Counted from the stretch's first letter, positions 1 to 13,819 are shown. The stretch: DNA of 64,000 bases from Rhizaria sp. SCN 62-66 (GCA_001724265.1 MEDY01000042.1:273332-337331), one strand, 5' to 3'. Numbers and translations are program-made. Notes: generated by a model from the letters alone, not told the origin.

Positions 1-2
1 CT

Positions 3-3000
3 GCAGCAACAGCAACCGAAAACACCGTATTGTCAATGTCATCTGCAAACGCGCCGAGTAGCAATACCACGACCAACGCAGCGATCACTAGCTCTGACAT
101 GTACGCTGAGAGCTCATCAGTCGCTCTTGTCAGCCCCGTTAACAGTCGCTCTAGCAGCGCTATGAGCGTTAACGACGCCTCCGATTTCACTGCGCAGGCG
201 CAGCAGTTGCAGGCGCAGCAGGCACAGGTGCAACCGCAGTCGCTGCTCATGATGGCGGGGCCGAATGCGCCGCTGCCACCCACAGTCGCCGGGATCACGG
301 TCGCAGCGAACAGCAGCAACAACAACAACAATAACAACATCGATTTCGACTTTGCAGTGTCTAATGTCACCGGCGACAGTGCTCTGCTCACAGTCGCTGA
401 TGTGCCCACGGTCCCTTCGGCCATCCCCCCAACAGTGCCTCTGTCCAGCGTCATCATCACTGTGCCAAACCCAGTTGCGAATAGTAATACTGGCGTGAGC
501 ACTACTAAGATCAATAACAACGCCAGGAGTCGTGTACATGTCAACACCGACCAAGATGCTGCGGCGATTGCGGCTGACACTGCTGTTGGTGCCGTGAAGC
601 AAGAGAAAGTTGCTTCAGCCACGCTGTCTCGGCTACTGGCGCTGAGCGCTGGCATTAATACCGGCTCTGAGCTGCTTGATCCTGCCCTCGTTATTGGTAA
701 AGAGGAGACGCTAGCCACGCAAATCCTTACTCACGACGACAAACTCGTCGCGCTCAGTGCAACTCTCAGCGCCCCCTTACCCAGCGCGAGTCTAAGCAGG
801 TACTTGCACACCCGAGCGGCGGCCCTTACCCGCGCGCTCGCGCTCGCGCGCGCACTGCAGCGGCGGCAGCGGCTGGCGCTGTACGGCGCGGCTACTGCGG
901 CGGCGGTGCTGGAGCTCGCCGTGCCGGGTTTATTAGGCGGACACAGTGCGCTGGACAGACTGGCGACGCATGTTGCGGCTGAGGTTAACCTGATTCGGCG
1001 CGCCATCGGGCTATACGTACGTTTTCACGATATTTTCCGCTAGTTTTATTATATCTTCATTTGGAACACTATGATTGTTGGTTTATGCTATTTATGAAGG
1101 CTATCTGATTTTGCTTTTGTCTTTCGCTTCATTTCTGGTATTGTGTGCAGATTTTGATGACTGAGCATGCTTCTCAAAAGTTGTTGTTATCTCTTACGCT
1201 GACGCGTACAAAGCTGCTACACTGGCTGTTAACGCTTGTTACGCCTTCGAATATCAACGGCGCTGTTCTGTCTGCCCTAGATCTAAATGTTTCCAGTGGT
1301 GTAAATGTCCAAACCCCCCTAGACTTAGACATCTACGAAATCCCTCCCTTAGACAGCTACCTTGGCCGCAACATGTACTACTTGCCTGCCGATAACAGCA
1401 GCGACATTAACAACGGCAGCAAAGTTAGGTCGCCGCTGCCGTCCCCCACTTACCCTGGCACTTACCCCAGTACTCGCCTGAACCACACGAACACGCTGGG
1501 CGATAGCTCGAATCCCAATGCGAATACCGCTGTTACGATGACTGCAGCAGGAGCAGCAGCGACAGGAGCGGCAAGGCCGATGCTTCCGGCGTGTTTTTCC
1601 TTCTTCTCGTTCTTCCTATCGAATGTTGCCGCGCGTACCACGCTTTTATCTCACCCTGCCCTCTCAGCTCACGTGTTGCGGCCGCTGACCGCGCTTTTGC
1701 CGACTCCACCAGCCCCCGCGATGCCAATCAGCAGCGCTAGCGCCGGCGCAAACGGCGGCAAGAGCGCTGTTGCGAGTCCCCAAAGCCCCCATCTGCACCA
1801 TAACCACCACCATTACTTCAGTAACTCTAGTGCAAGCGCGGGAAGCCCGAACAACACGGCAAGAAGTCTCAACACAGCTGCGGCGGCAGTGAACCCGTCT
1901 CCGACCGCAGTTGCGCCAGTACTGGCACCGGCCACATCAACATCAGCAGCGGCATTAGCGGCGGCTATAACTGTGCCGATCGCGCCCGGCTTCGCTGCGA
2001 CCGCGGCCGCCGCGACCGCCCACAGTCGCCTGCTGCCGCTGCTGTCATACCGCGCGCGCTCGGCGCTGCTGCCGCCGCTGCAGACGCCGCTGCTCGTGCC
2101 CGTGACCGAGGCCGCGGCGGTGGCGGAGGCGCTGGCGCTGTGCGCGCTCGGCAGCGGCGGCAGCGGCGGCGGGGCGACTAAGTACCACAGTCGGGGTACT
2201 TACATGGGTAAGGGGGATGATACTGCGCCTCTGAGTGGCGGAAGTGACGCAGTGCCATATGGCAGTCACCAGATCAGTGTCACTGGCCGTAGAAACGTAA
2301 GGAAGGGTGTCGTTGAGCCACCGATGTCGTTAGCTGGCTTTGCTGCTGCGGCTGCCGCGTCATCAAGTACCGCAGCGACTAATGCCGCAAACATTCCCAC
2401 TACAAACACGCACAGCTCCAGCGTCAACACAGGAGCTAACGCGATTACGAGCACTCGCAATAATAAGAACAACGGAACCCACTTTAACTTTGGTATTGGT
2501 GGTTCTGGTGATAATACGCCTGATATTAATGCTAATGCTGCTGCTTTGACGAGTCCGTCGAAGCACTTGCAGTCACAACCGCAGGCCGCAACGACTCCGA
2601 AGAGCAGCGCGAGTAACCATGCGAACGTGAGCGCAAACGCTGTTGCTTCGAATACCGCGTTGCTGAACACGAATGTCACAACTCTGACCACGTTAACAAC
2701 CACTGCAGCGACCGTGGCGACAGTACTGTCACCCGAGCTGCTCATCGTCAGCAGCAACAACTCCGACCTGACTAGTAGCGCGACCGACCAAAGCTTACTC
2801 GTAGCCCCGGGAGTCAGCGATGACACTGTAAGTGCGAACAATGTAAGTCCCCTGGGTGATGGGTGGTTTACAGTGCCCTTCAACAACCCTCGACTTTTCG
2901 ACAGCTCAGAGGAGTCTAAGTGCCAAGGATACTTAGATTCGCAGAGAGTTGGTGGGATCAACCGCAACGATAGTGATGCCATTGATGGCGCTTTCACTGA

Positions 3001-6000
3001 AGACGTCAGCGGGTTGATTTGGGGTCTCGATGCAACCCCTTTGCTTGAAGATGATGAGAAAGATCCGAATTCCAACGGCACTCTTAACATTAGTGCGCTC
3101 GCTAATGTTGCCACGGGTGTCGACCCAACCGCGCAGCCTCAGCCTCAGCCTCAGCCTCAATTTCAATCGCAGTCTCAACCTCAGACCCAGACCCAAGCGC
3201 TGTCGCAGTCGCAAGCTCCACAGTCGTTGCCGCTGCCTCTGTCTCACTTGGCGCTGCACTTGCCCACCACGCACCTCTGGTCGCACCCGGCCTCGGTCGT
3301 CCCTGGCCTCACGGCGGCGTACGCTAACCCGCAGACGTTCGCGGTGGCCGCGGACGCGCAGTCGGCCGTACTGTCGGTGCGCAGCGGCTCGCACCTCGTC
3401 ATGCTGCCAGCCGCGGGGGCGACCAAGGAGCGCGAGCGGGAGAGGCTGCTGGAGAAAGAGCGAGAGAAAGAACGCGAGAAAGAGCGTGAGAAGGAAAAGG
3501 AGAAGGAGAAAGAGCGTGAACGTAGGATGTCGAATGCAAATCCCACAGCTGCAGCTGTCGACTCTTCGATTCACGATCATGCTCTTAGTCTTAACGGAAC
3601 TGCAGCGAGCAATGATAACGTATATAGTGCCACTCCTGGCGTTGAAAGTGGCGAGATTATAAGTGGCTTCGACACGGAGGATTCCATGGCCAATGTTGCT
3701 TTGACGCTGCCTCTAACGTCACTGCTCGCTCAATTGCGCAGTTCTTTGCCTTTCACAGCGCCATCAAAGCTGCTTTTAGTTACAGCCGCTGCGTTGGCCG
3801 CCGCCACCGCACCTTCAGCACTCGCGCCTGCGCCAGCGCCTGCGTATATGCACGCTTACGATCTAAGTACTGCGAGCGCAAACAAGGGTCTGGGTTCAGG
3901 TGCAAGTGCCGCCAGCAATAGTGCCACCACCAGTGCATCTGAGCGCCTACCTTTCAGTACCTCTAGCACTCCTGTCGCGAGCGCAAGTGTAAGTAGCCCG
4001 CCGCCGGTGATTGCAAGTGCATCCGTTAATGTAGGTAGCAGCGCTGTGCGCGAGTTTGAAAACACACGGCTTGAGGCAATCGTGTTTTTGCGCGCTGCCT
4101 ACGAGTACTACTTGCAATACCAGCAGCAACAAAAACAAGAGCAGGGCCTGTCACAGCCGCAGAAACAGCAACACAGTATGTCTTTGCTGTTCTCCGTGTG
4201 GGACATTTTGTTCAACGGGCGCTGCTTTTCCCTCATCTCCCGGCTCTTCAGCTGGCTGCAACACGCTTTGGACTGCGAGATGCAGCAGCAACAACAAAAG
4301 CAACTGCAGCGTCAGAATGTTGCGCGCATGCCATCGCAGTCGAAGGGCCGCCGCGGCAGCACGCTCACACCGGCGCCAGGGGTACTCAGAGCGGGCAGAG
4401 ACTCGGCCAGCGCTTCTGCCGCCACGTCGGCAACAACTGCTTTTGACTCTGTTACGGATGCGAACCTCAACACTGCCAATCTCAACACAGCGAATCTCAG
4501 TGCTGCTGCAAGTGCGACCCAAGGCGTTGCGCAGACTCCGAAACTGACTAGTGCGAGCTCAAGTAGCGCTAACAATAATATCCGTGTTGCAGCTGCCGCG
4601 TCTGCTGTTCCGACTTTCGACCAGACATCAAAGTCCCCGGTCACATCTAAGGATCAAAAAGACATGATGTCAGTCTCTGCTGCTTTGGCGGCGACCGCGA
4701 CCTCGTCTAAGTACCTTCCGCCTCTTAGATCCCTTCTCAGCACTTACAAGCCCGAGTTCAAGAACCAGTTCACGTCGCTCGGCAACAACTACCACGCGAG
4801 TCTGGCCCGGTTCTACCTCATGCACGCGCTCCCGACTCGCGCCCCTGCGACTGCGCCGACTGGCCACAACAACAACAGCAGCAGCAGCAGCAGCTTGAAC
4901 GCCGCTGGCGCGAGCGCTGCGAGCTCTGGTGGGAACGCTTCCGGCGCTCATGGCACTAGCGACGGCGACAGCGATAGAGATGACAGCAGCGACAGTTACG
5001 GCGACGGCAATAGCAGCGGCAATCGCGGTGCCGGCAGCAGTGCGTTTGACAGTGACGCTGACAGCGACTGTGACGGTGCGCGTAATGCAGAGATGAAGGC
5101 GTCGATTGCTGGCCACCCGAACGCGATTCTGTTTATCGGTCTTTTCGCTGACTGTGATTACTACGACGACAACGATAAGAATAACAATGCTGTAAGTCGG
5201 AAGCAACACAAGCCGAGTTGTCCCTACTCCACCACCAGTCTGGGTCTGGGTGAAAGCAATGGAGGTGCCCGTCAGTCAACCCAGTACATCGACAAACTTT
5301 TTCGCCACCTTGTCCGTCATTCTATGCTTTCGCCATGGCCAGCAACAGCAACAACAGCTGCAGCCACGGTAACGCGCAAGAGCGGTCCGTTTACCAGCCG
5401 TCGTGACGTAACAGAGAGTGGATCGAGCGCCAAGAAGATGGCCCGGAAAGCCCACACGCAAGGCGGAGCGAGTCGCGAGTCGAAGTACATGCGGCCCACT
5501 CATAGCTACAGCCGCCGCAGCGTCACCGTGAGCACCTCGAGTGAGAGTGAGAACCCGTTACTCAGTGGACCTTCGCTGTACTCAATCCCGCGGAGCAGCA
5601 ACAACAATAATAACAGCTTGGGCAATGCGGTGGCTGGTGCTAGTTCCATCGCGCATAAGAATGCTGTTTTACCTGAGTTCTTTGGTTCTTTCAAGCTTCT
5701 AACCGCTATCCCTGCTCCTCCTGCTGCTTGCCACTACCCTGACATCCTGCAAGTGTTGCTCCGCGCGAGGCCGCCTCGGGCACGGCTTAACTTTGAAACA
5801 CAGGCCGCATACGGCGTCAGTGATAAGGGCCAAGTGACAGCAGTGGCACCGAATGCAAGTGACAGCACTGCTGGTGATTGTGATTGTGCCGGTAGCACGA
5901 GTCGCCGGAGTGAGTACGGACGGCAGCATCCGCAACAGCAACAGCCAGGAGCAGCGGCAACAACAACGAGGACGACAGCGTTAACTGCGGGCACGATTCC

Positions 6001-7249
6001 GACGTACGATGACTATCCTGCTTTTGCCTCAGCTGACAAAGCGAACTCTTCGCAGCCTGCCACACTCACTGAGTTTCTGCGAACAGCGTTGGTGCCTTCT
6101 GTGGGCTATCATTACACACCTAATCACACCTACACTGTCACGATTCCGACTACCACGAGTCATACGTTCGCTAACAACGCTAACACCAACGCAGCCAGTA
6201 ACACCGATGGCAGTGCCGTCGCTGCTGGTCTCAGGAACGGGTTTTTGTCTCCGATGACGTCAAGTTCAGGAACACACAACGCGCACGGAAGCATTTCTTA
6301 CAATAACCCCCACTTTTTTACTCCGACTGGCACTCACGCGAACAGCCACACTTCCACTTACTCGAGCAATAGCAACACAGCTTCTGCGTCTCCTGTTGCT
6401 TCTGTTGGCACAAGTGGCACCCGTGCCGGTTTTGTCTCTGTTACTGTCACGTCGACCGCAACGGCGGCTGTGCCGTACCACTTTTACCCCACAACGCTGC
6501 CGCCACCGCCTCCGCAGCCGCCGTTGCCGCATTCTATCGCCTTCACACAACCGCCCAAGAGCGCCAATACTGATGGTAGCAGCAAAAATGCAGCGGCTGC
6601 AACAGACTCCGCCGCTGCCGCAGCTAATGAGGGCGCAAGTGGCAGTGCAGGTAAGAAGAGGAGCGGTCTCAGCGGCTTCTTCTCGAGTCTCTTCGGTGGC
6701 AGCGGTACAGCTGGGAGCAGCGCCAGTTCAACTACTTCGAGCGCCCACGCAAGTAGTTCGGGCAGTTTGGCTACTCCTGCTCCTCTCAACGATAACAATG
6801 CCGGTAGCTTGAGCGGGAGTGCCAATCTCTCACCTTTCTCCTTTATGTCACCCGCGGCAGCCAACAACACACAGACTATCGCGACCACAGCGGATTCCAC
6901 TGCGACTGACACAGGTCTCGGCGCCCCGAGCGGCGACAACCTCGACGTGCTCCGTCAGCGCCACGCCGCCGCGCTGCTCGCGCGTCTTCAGTCGCAGGGC
7001 ACGCTGTTGGAAAGCCAAGCCGCCGCTCTCGAGGCGGCAGTGGCGCAGGCGAACCTGGGCCTCGTGCCCGGGGCCGGCGAGTCCGGCCCCCGGCCGTGGG
7101 TTGTCGCGCAGGTCGACGAAGGAACGTACTTGGTGCTTGCACTTAGGCCCGGAATGCGGCCGAAGGATGTCAAGCTAAGTGAGTTTGAGAAGATTGTGGA
7201 GAAGATGAGGTTTAAACTCCAGATTGAGACGATGAGGAACAAACGGTAA
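3..7249 (+). CDS. Giant low-complexity protein, 5' partial, function unrecognised
   Basis: The frame is already open at the left edge, so the true start lies upstream. There are two exons, 3-1016 and 1151-7249, joined in phase 0 across a 134-nt intron (donor GTACGT, acceptor TGTGCAG). The visible part is about 2,370 residues and ends in TAA. Most of it is Ser/Ala/Asn/Thr-rich, with His, Gln-Pro and Gly runs and a strongly charged Arg/Glu/Lys helix encoded at about 3420-3530. More ordinary, probably folded stretches lie around 780-1300 (helical, Leu-rich, spanning the intron), 4070-4300, 5640-5800 and at the very C-terminus (about 7080-7246), which is rich in charged and hydrophobic residues and may be the conserved part. 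I recognise no domain. It lies in tandem with the 5-phosphatase gene 486 bp downstream. That this is a real gene is well supported by length, splice junction and codon bias. Its function is unknown. Confidence 0.75.
1017..1150 (+). other. Intron of the first gene
   Basis: A 134-nt GT-AG intron, AT-rich compared with its exons. It has a GTACGT donor and a pyrimidine-rich stretch before the TGTGCAG acceptor. Removing it joins two long open frames in phase 0 and eliminates the stop codons that lie inside it. Confidence 0.8.
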
Positions 7250-7735
7250 CAAGATATCTTTCTAACATGTACATAGATTTTTTGACGTTTTATAGCTATA
7301 GGGCAATCACAAATACATATTTATTGCTTATTTTATGAAAAATCGAATTGATTCGCATTAATTTCGGCACTTTTCCAAACATTTTGCACCAGTCTCGTGG
7401 GGTCGATGGCGCCGCGCGTGCTGGTCAGTGTTCTGCGGTTTGCAGTTTTTGTTTTCTAACGCGATCTCGATTGAAGTTGAGTTTCCGTTTCACGCGCTGT
7501 GTTTCGCTTCTGCGATCGTTAAGTGGTTCACAACTCTGTGATACCAACTGAAAAGTCTATTAGGTATTGATGACACGTTATCGTATCTCTCATCTGCGCC
7601 TTTATCTTTCTGAATATCCTCATTTTGTGTGGTCCTCTTGCCCCCAGTCGCGCGACTCGTCTTCCACACTTCCGAGCGTTCCCCAAGCCGGATTTCCCGC
7701 TTCTCAGTCGCTTCTAGTGCTGCTTCCCGCGCACC
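7250..7735. other. Intergenic, tandem genes 1 and 2
   Basis: AT-rich 3' flank of gene 1, then a more mixed leader with pyrimidine-rich stretches before the ATG at 7736 (context GCACCATGA). It should hold the gene 1 terminator and the gene 2 promoter and 5' UTR. I see no clear TATA box or structured RNA. Confidence 0.5.
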
Positions 7736-9081
7736 ATGAGCTTTAATGCTGCCAGTAACGCGAGTAGCGCCGGAGGTTCCGCCCCGCCGCCCCCCGTGCC
7801 CCAGAGGCCCCCTCGTATCCCGCCTCGCCCTGACACCAGCAGCAACAACAACTCCCAGTCTCAGTCTCAGCAACAGCCTCATACGGCGAGCAACAACAGC
7901 GACAGCAACAGCTACAACCCTGAGCGTTCTACTGCCAGCGCGGGCGCGGTGTCTAACAATTACAGCACTGCCCCGTCCCGTTTTCCCCCCGCCTTCAGTC
8001 CTCCCGCCGCACCCAGCAGCAACAACAACGCCGGTGTCGGCGTGTCGCCGCTGCTCTACCAGCCCGACCCCAAGGTCAACCTCGCCCCTCCGCCCAGCTA
8101 CGATACTCTGTTGTCGCCCTCCGCGAACCCCAACGCTGGCTCTACCGCGGTTGGCCTGACCGTAACCGCCCCCGCAGCAGCAGTGCCCGTCGCGCCCGTA
8201 CCAGTGCCGGTCCCTGTGTCTGCGCTCTGCCCGGCCGCCCCCGCGCCCGCGCCCGTGCCACCGACGCCTTCGTCGCTGCCGCCGCTTGTGCAGGGCAATC
8301 TGGACCGCATTCTGGAGCACGTGCTGCTCACGCCCACGTGCCCCGTCCCTCTGACAACCACGGTCACGAAGAACGACAATGTCACCAGCGCGCACCCTTC
8401 CAAGTCTGCCTCTGCTAGCAAGACCAGCACCGCGAGCTCTAGTGTTAATGCAGGCGTTTTATCTTCCCTTGCTGCTGCAGAATCAGCGCTGTCGCCGTCG
8501 TTTCTGTGCCCCATTTTCGCCACGACCTTCAACCCCGCGCGGCAGCCCGTGGCGTCGTCGTTGCCATCCTACCCCGCGCCCGTCCCCGGCGGCCCTGACC
8601 TCGACTCGCCGCGCATTTTTTCGGTTCCGCGCCCCGAGGGCTCGAGCAGCGCGATCGACCTGGCGCGCGCCTCGTGGCTGCCGTTCCGCGGGCGCCGCGT
8701 GTTCGCCGACGGGTACGGAAACCTTCTCTCGCCGCCCGCGCCCGCTCCGACCACACTCGCTCAGAGTAGCAGTAACGTCAGCGGTGGCGGTGCGAACAAG
8801 GCGGGTCGCGGTGGCCCTGCCAGTGCTGCGGGCCCCGAGGACGCCGCTGCTGAGAGGCCCGAGGCTGAGGATGAGGAGTCGAAGCAAAGCGCTAACTCTG
8901 GTAGCAACAGCAAATGCGGCGCGAGTTACAGCGAGGACGAGTCTAAAGGCAGCGGTACTTACACCGGCGGCGAGTACTTACGCCGTTTCCCTCGGTATGA
9001 CGAAGGCACTGGCTTGCAGTTCGACACTGCCACACAGTCATGCACTCCCGCGCAACTCCCCGCAACCCTCACTAACATCAG

Positions 9082-9112
<31 letters not shown>

Positions 9113-12100
9113 TCGAGCCTGAGCTCCCTGCGCAGCGCCGGGGCGGGCGCTCTCAGCGCCGCGGCCGCCGCCGCCGCCGCCGACGCGAGCGCCGACGGTT
9201 TCTACGGCATCGTGGCGCTGGCCGTGCAAGAGTGCGCCTCCCCGCTGAGCTCGGTCGAGGCCGCGGTGGCGGCGCGGCTGGGCGAGCAGTACACGTGCAT
9301 CGCCAAGGAGTCGCTGTGGGAGATGAAGCTCGTCGTGTTTGCCCGGCGCGATTTGACCGTGGCGACCGTGGGCAACGTGACCACGGCGGCGGCGGCGGCC
9401 GCGGCGGGTGCGCTCAGGCTCGGGCCCAACGGCGCCCCGCTAAGTGCCCTCACTCTTACACCGGGACAGACCGGCCAGCAACAGCAGCAGCAGGGCTGTG
9501 CCTCCAGCAACTGCAAGTACGCTCGTGCCAGCGCCAGCAAGGACAGCGGCGTCACGTGTTCCAGCGGTGTCACGTGTTCCAGTGCCGGTAGCGCCACCGT
9601 GTCGCCGTTCCACCCCGCGCGCACCAAGTACCCCCACAGCCGCACGATGTTTGCGGCGACGCTTGGGCAGCACCTGCATCACAGCAGCACTGGCTCCAAG
9701 CCCGCCACGCTGCCCGTCTTCGCGCCGCCGCTGTACCTCAACAACAACAACAGCGCGAATAGCACCAACGCGAGCAGCGCAAGCGCTTTGCAGCAACAGC
9801 AGCAACAGCAGAATCAGAGCAAGTTCGGCACGGCGCCGCCGTTGCGCCGGCCTGCCCCTGCAACTCAGCCACCCTTTTACCACCCTAGTAATGGCAACAT
9901 CAGCGTTAGCAGTAACGACAATGCTGCGCCGTGCTCCTGCTCCGGCGCCGGTGCGTTGAGCGCCAGTAGTAGTGATTGTGGCGTGCTTTCGACCGTGGCG
10001 CCGATGCTGACTAACGTGGAGACGAGCTCGATCGCGACGGGGCTGCTCGGGCTGATGGGCAACAAGGGCGGGCTCATCGTCCGCTTCCGCCTCCACGACA
10101 CGACGGTGATGTTTATCGCGACGCACTTGGCCGCGCACGAGGAGAACACGCAGGACCGCAACCGCATGTACCGCGAAACGCTGCTCGCCGCCAAGAACAT
10201 GTGCACGTCGTCCGGCTCTAGCGCGAGTGCCAGCAGCTCGAACAGCACAAGCAGCAGCAACAGCAACACCAGTGGCAGCGGCAGCCACCCGATCGCTTCC
10301 GGCTCTGGCAGCAGCAACAGCAACAACAGCAGCGGCAGCAGCCTAGCGTTGCCGTCCCAGAGCGCGGTGCGTCCCCCTGCGCACCTATCCCTACGCGACA
10401 TCTCGCCCCTCACGCGCGCAGATATGACCTTCTGGCTCGGCGACCTGAACTACCGCTTCAACCACCTCTCGTACCCGGCTGCGCTCGCGCTGGCCGACGC
10501 GCGCGACGTCAACGGGCTGCTGACGCACGACCAGCTGCGGCAGCAGCAGCAGCATGCGGCGCTGGCGGACGGCGCGCGCGCGGCGACCAACGCCGCCGCC
10601 GCCGCCGCTGCCGCCGCCGCTGCGTCGTACAGCCGTCCCCACAGCAACGCAAGCAACAACAGCAGCAACAGCAACAACAGCAGCGCGAACAGCAACGCGC
10701 ACAAGACCCTTCCGAGCGAGTGCCTGTCGCTCGGCACGCCTTCGAACCCGCTCTTCTCGGGCGCGTTCCACAACTTCTCAGAGCCCCCGATCACTTTCCT
10801 GCCCACATACCGCATTTTGACCGCGCGCGAGAAGGAGAAGTTCGTGAAAAAGCGCGTGCCCCTGCCGCGCTCCGTGCTGCCGCGGCCCGCCAGCGCAGCG
10901 GCCGCAGCGGCCGTGATCGCCGCCGCCGAGGCTGCGGCCGCCGCGGCGGCCGCTGCGTCCCCGAATGCAAGCCGCAGCGGCTTATACGGCGGCGGATCGA
11001 CCAGCGGCGGCACGACCGGCGGAGACAGCGACAGCGAGGGCGACGACCTCAGCTACACTGGCACCGACCCCAGCAGCGCGAACTCCGCGGGCAGCGGGTT
11101 CGCCAGTCCTCCGGCGTACGACAGCGTCAGCGGCCTCGCCAGTCCCTCGGTCTCGGCCGCCGCGACCAGCGTGATAGTGAGTGGGAGTGTCAACGGCAGC
11201 GTCAACGGCGTCGTGCTGCCCCCGCTGCCGCGCTCACGCTCGCCCTCGCACCGGCCCTACTCGCTCAAGCGGCCCCCCGCTTACTGCGACCGCGTGTTGC
11301 TGCGCACTGCGGCGCCGGCCACGACGGCGTTGACGCACATCCACGTCAGCCCGAGCGTCGCCGGCGGCGGTAGCTGCGGCGGCGGCGGCAGCAGCGGCAG
11401 CGGCGGCGGCAAGAGCGCTGGTAGCATTGGCAGTGACGGCGCGAATGCTGTTGCATGCGCTGCGCTGGCGTTGGTTACTCGCAACTACCCTGTTCTGTTC
11501 ACCAGCAACAACACTAGTAGCTCGAGCAGTGAGTCTCCCGAGTCCTTGAGTTCAAATGCAAGTGTAGGCGCGAACGCGAGCTCGAGTGCGACTGCCGTGT
11601 CGGTGCCTCCAGTCACTAGCGCCGGCGGTTTGGCCCTGGCGTGCCTTGGCTACTACAGTGTCGAGCGCGTCGACTACAGCGACCACTGCCCCGTCGTCGG
11701 CCACTGGGTCGCCCGCATCCCTCTGCCTGCCTCGCTTCCTGTCCCGTTGCCGCAGCCGCTGCGCGCGTTCACCCCGCAGGCCGCGTCATCACCCAATGTA
11801 AGTACCCCGCCTCTGGCCGCGGGAGGCAGCGCGCCAGGCTACCACCGGCAAACCACTTACAACAGCGCCGGCGCCAGCGCTAGCAGCGCGAACACGAGCA
11901 CTGCTATGACTCCCCTTAACAAGGTGGGGGCAAGTGCGAGTGTCGTTCCGCCCAAGTGTGTGATTATCATCACGCGGCTTAACTTGATGCTCAACTCCCT
12001 CTCCGAGGCCAAGGCTCTGCTGACGACGGCCGCCGCGACAATCGCGCGCGACAGAGACTCGCACAGCACCACGAACACTGGCACTGGCGCTGGCAATACT

Positions 12101-13819
12101 GGCAGTGCTGGTAGCGTTACCAGTGGCAGCGCATCTCAGGGCAGCAGCAACAACAGCGGCACCAATAGCAACAAGAGCGGTGGCAGTAACGATGATGATG
12201 ACAGCTTCGAGGGCCTTGTCCCGACCCGTCTCGCCGTCACCTTCACCGGCACCGCCATCGCTGACCCCGCCACCTCGCACAGCCATGCCAGCGCCGGCGC
12301 CGCGACGGGCGCCAACGCGCACGCGCATGGGACCGTGGGCACCGTGACGGTCGCGCTGCCGGCCAACGTGCTGCCCACAGTCACCTACTTACAGACCCCC
12401 TTAGACGCCGCCGTCGTGGCCGCCAACTCGAGCAGCGCCGCCACCACCGCGCGTCTCCTGGCCGTCGCGACGACAACGCCGGCCACCGCGCTCAGCTCCA
12501 ACGCCAACAACTCGAGCTCCGGCGCCATCTCAGGCGCTGGCGCTGGATCTGCGGCTGCGGGCGATGTTTTCTCGCCGATCCCCGACGGCATGGGCTCGCC
12601 GCTCAGCCCCGGGCTCAACACCGGCGGCGCACACGGCGGTGGCAGCGACGGCGCGCACAGGATCCCCGCCATCCTCTCCTGGGACCTCTCCGCGTGCCCC
12701 ATCGTCATCCCCACCACGCGGCTTAACTTCTCCGAGCTGCGGCACGACAGGCTTATGTTCGCCGTCAAGGCGGTCTCGGCCTCGGAGGCGGCCGCGCTCG
12801 CGGCCGCGGCCGCGAACGACGCGATTATCCTCTCCAAGCAGCAGCAGCAGCAACACGCCAACAGTAGCTCTAGCTCCACAGCCAGTGGTGTTACGTTGAC
12901 TGCCGTCGCTCAACCCCCCGCGGCTGTCGTTGCTGCCGGCACCGCCGCGGCCGCCGCCGCTGCCAAGGCCGCCGCTGCTGCCGCCGCCGCGGCCGCCGCG
13001 GCCGCCGCCGCCGCCGCGTCAAACGCTCCCCCCGCGGCGAGCGCGACCAAGAGCAAGGGCGCGTTCAAGTGGCTATCCTCCGGGCTATCCGCACTGGGCC
13101 GCACTGTCACCCAGGGCGTGGCGTCGATCGCGTCGGCGGTCACGGGGTCGGACTCGACGTCGTTCGGCCAGGCCAGCTCCTCGGCACCGCTCAGCGCGAC
13201 GGGGCTGGGCGTTGTCGTCGCGGGCGGGAGCGTGCCGCTGGACGGCGTCGTGCTGTCTGAGTGGTACTTAGAGCACGAGAAGGAACTCTACGGGTACTTA
13301 CACGAGGTGTTCTACGGTGCGCGCAGTGTCGCCGCTGTCGATGGCTCCAACTCGAGCTCGATCTCTGGCTTTTGCTCTGGCTCTGGCCCCGGCGCTGTTG
13401 GTGGTAGCGGTGATAATGACAGAGAGAGAGTCGGCGAGGTCGAGGGCGGCAGGGCGTCTAAGGGTGGCAGTGTAAGTACCGGCGACGACGAGGGACAGCA
13501 CACGCCCGCGGCTGATCAGGCTCAGAAGCCCTTAGACGGGGACTTAGATTTGGACTTCTTTGCCGGTAAGGGCATCAGCAACAAAAACGCTGCTCCCGCT
13601 TCCGCTGCTGCTAACGCTGCTGTTGCTGTTGACTCAGCAGACGAGAAGGCCGCGCACGCACAGTCGACAGACCTCGTCAGCAACATGTCCCGCTTCGCGG
13701 GTAACCACCACCTCTACTCCGGTGGCGAGATGCCGTTTGCCGCGCTTGTCGAGGAGGCCTGCGGCGTCGGGGTCGGCACGCTCACCGGCATGATGCAGCT
13801 GCGCATGGGCATCTTCTAA
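7736..13819 (+). CDS. Type II inositol polyphosphate 5-phosphatase with large insertions
   Basis: A single exon of 2,027 residues, ATG to TAA. The 5-phosphatase (IPPc) fold is recognisable in pieces. There is a strand with the catalytic Gln-Glu (VALAVQEC, about residue 490) and the GLMGNKGGL...TVMFIATHLAAH block (about 765-800). The signature WLGDLNYRFN lies near 900 and FLPTYR near 1020. The second signature, PAYCDRVLL, lies near 1180, and SDHCPVVGHW near 1315. The catalytic Asp, Asn and His residues expected for phosphate removal from the inositol 5-position are present. Between these blocks sit Ser/Ala/Asn/Gly-rich insertions of roughly 60 to 200 residues, so the catalytic domain spans about 840 residues instead of the usual 300-350. 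The N-terminus is Pro-rich (possible SH3-type ligand). A region after the catalytic domain (about 1400 and 1640-1680) may be a degenerate C2- or SKICH-like domain; that is inference. The expected substrates are PI(4,5)P2, PI(3,4,5)P3 or soluble inositol phosphates. Confidence 0.88.
12949..13020 (+). repeat. Poly-alanine-coding GCC/GCG tract
   Basis: A near-continuous run of Ala codons (GCC, GCG, GCT) in the 5-phosphatase C-terminal half, broken by a single Lys. It is a GC-rich trinucleotide low-complexity tract, likely to vary in length between strains. Confidence 0.8.

Noticed and set aside
2266-3114. Long antisense frame opposite gene 1
   Set aside because: Shadow of a low-complexity, GC-skewed coding strand; no start context, domain or codon bias of its own.
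9440-10288. Antisense frame opposite the 5-phosphatase
   Set aside because: Arg/Ala/Val-rich complement of poly-Ser, poly-Gln and poly-Ala codons; overlaps conserved catalytic blocks on the plus strand.
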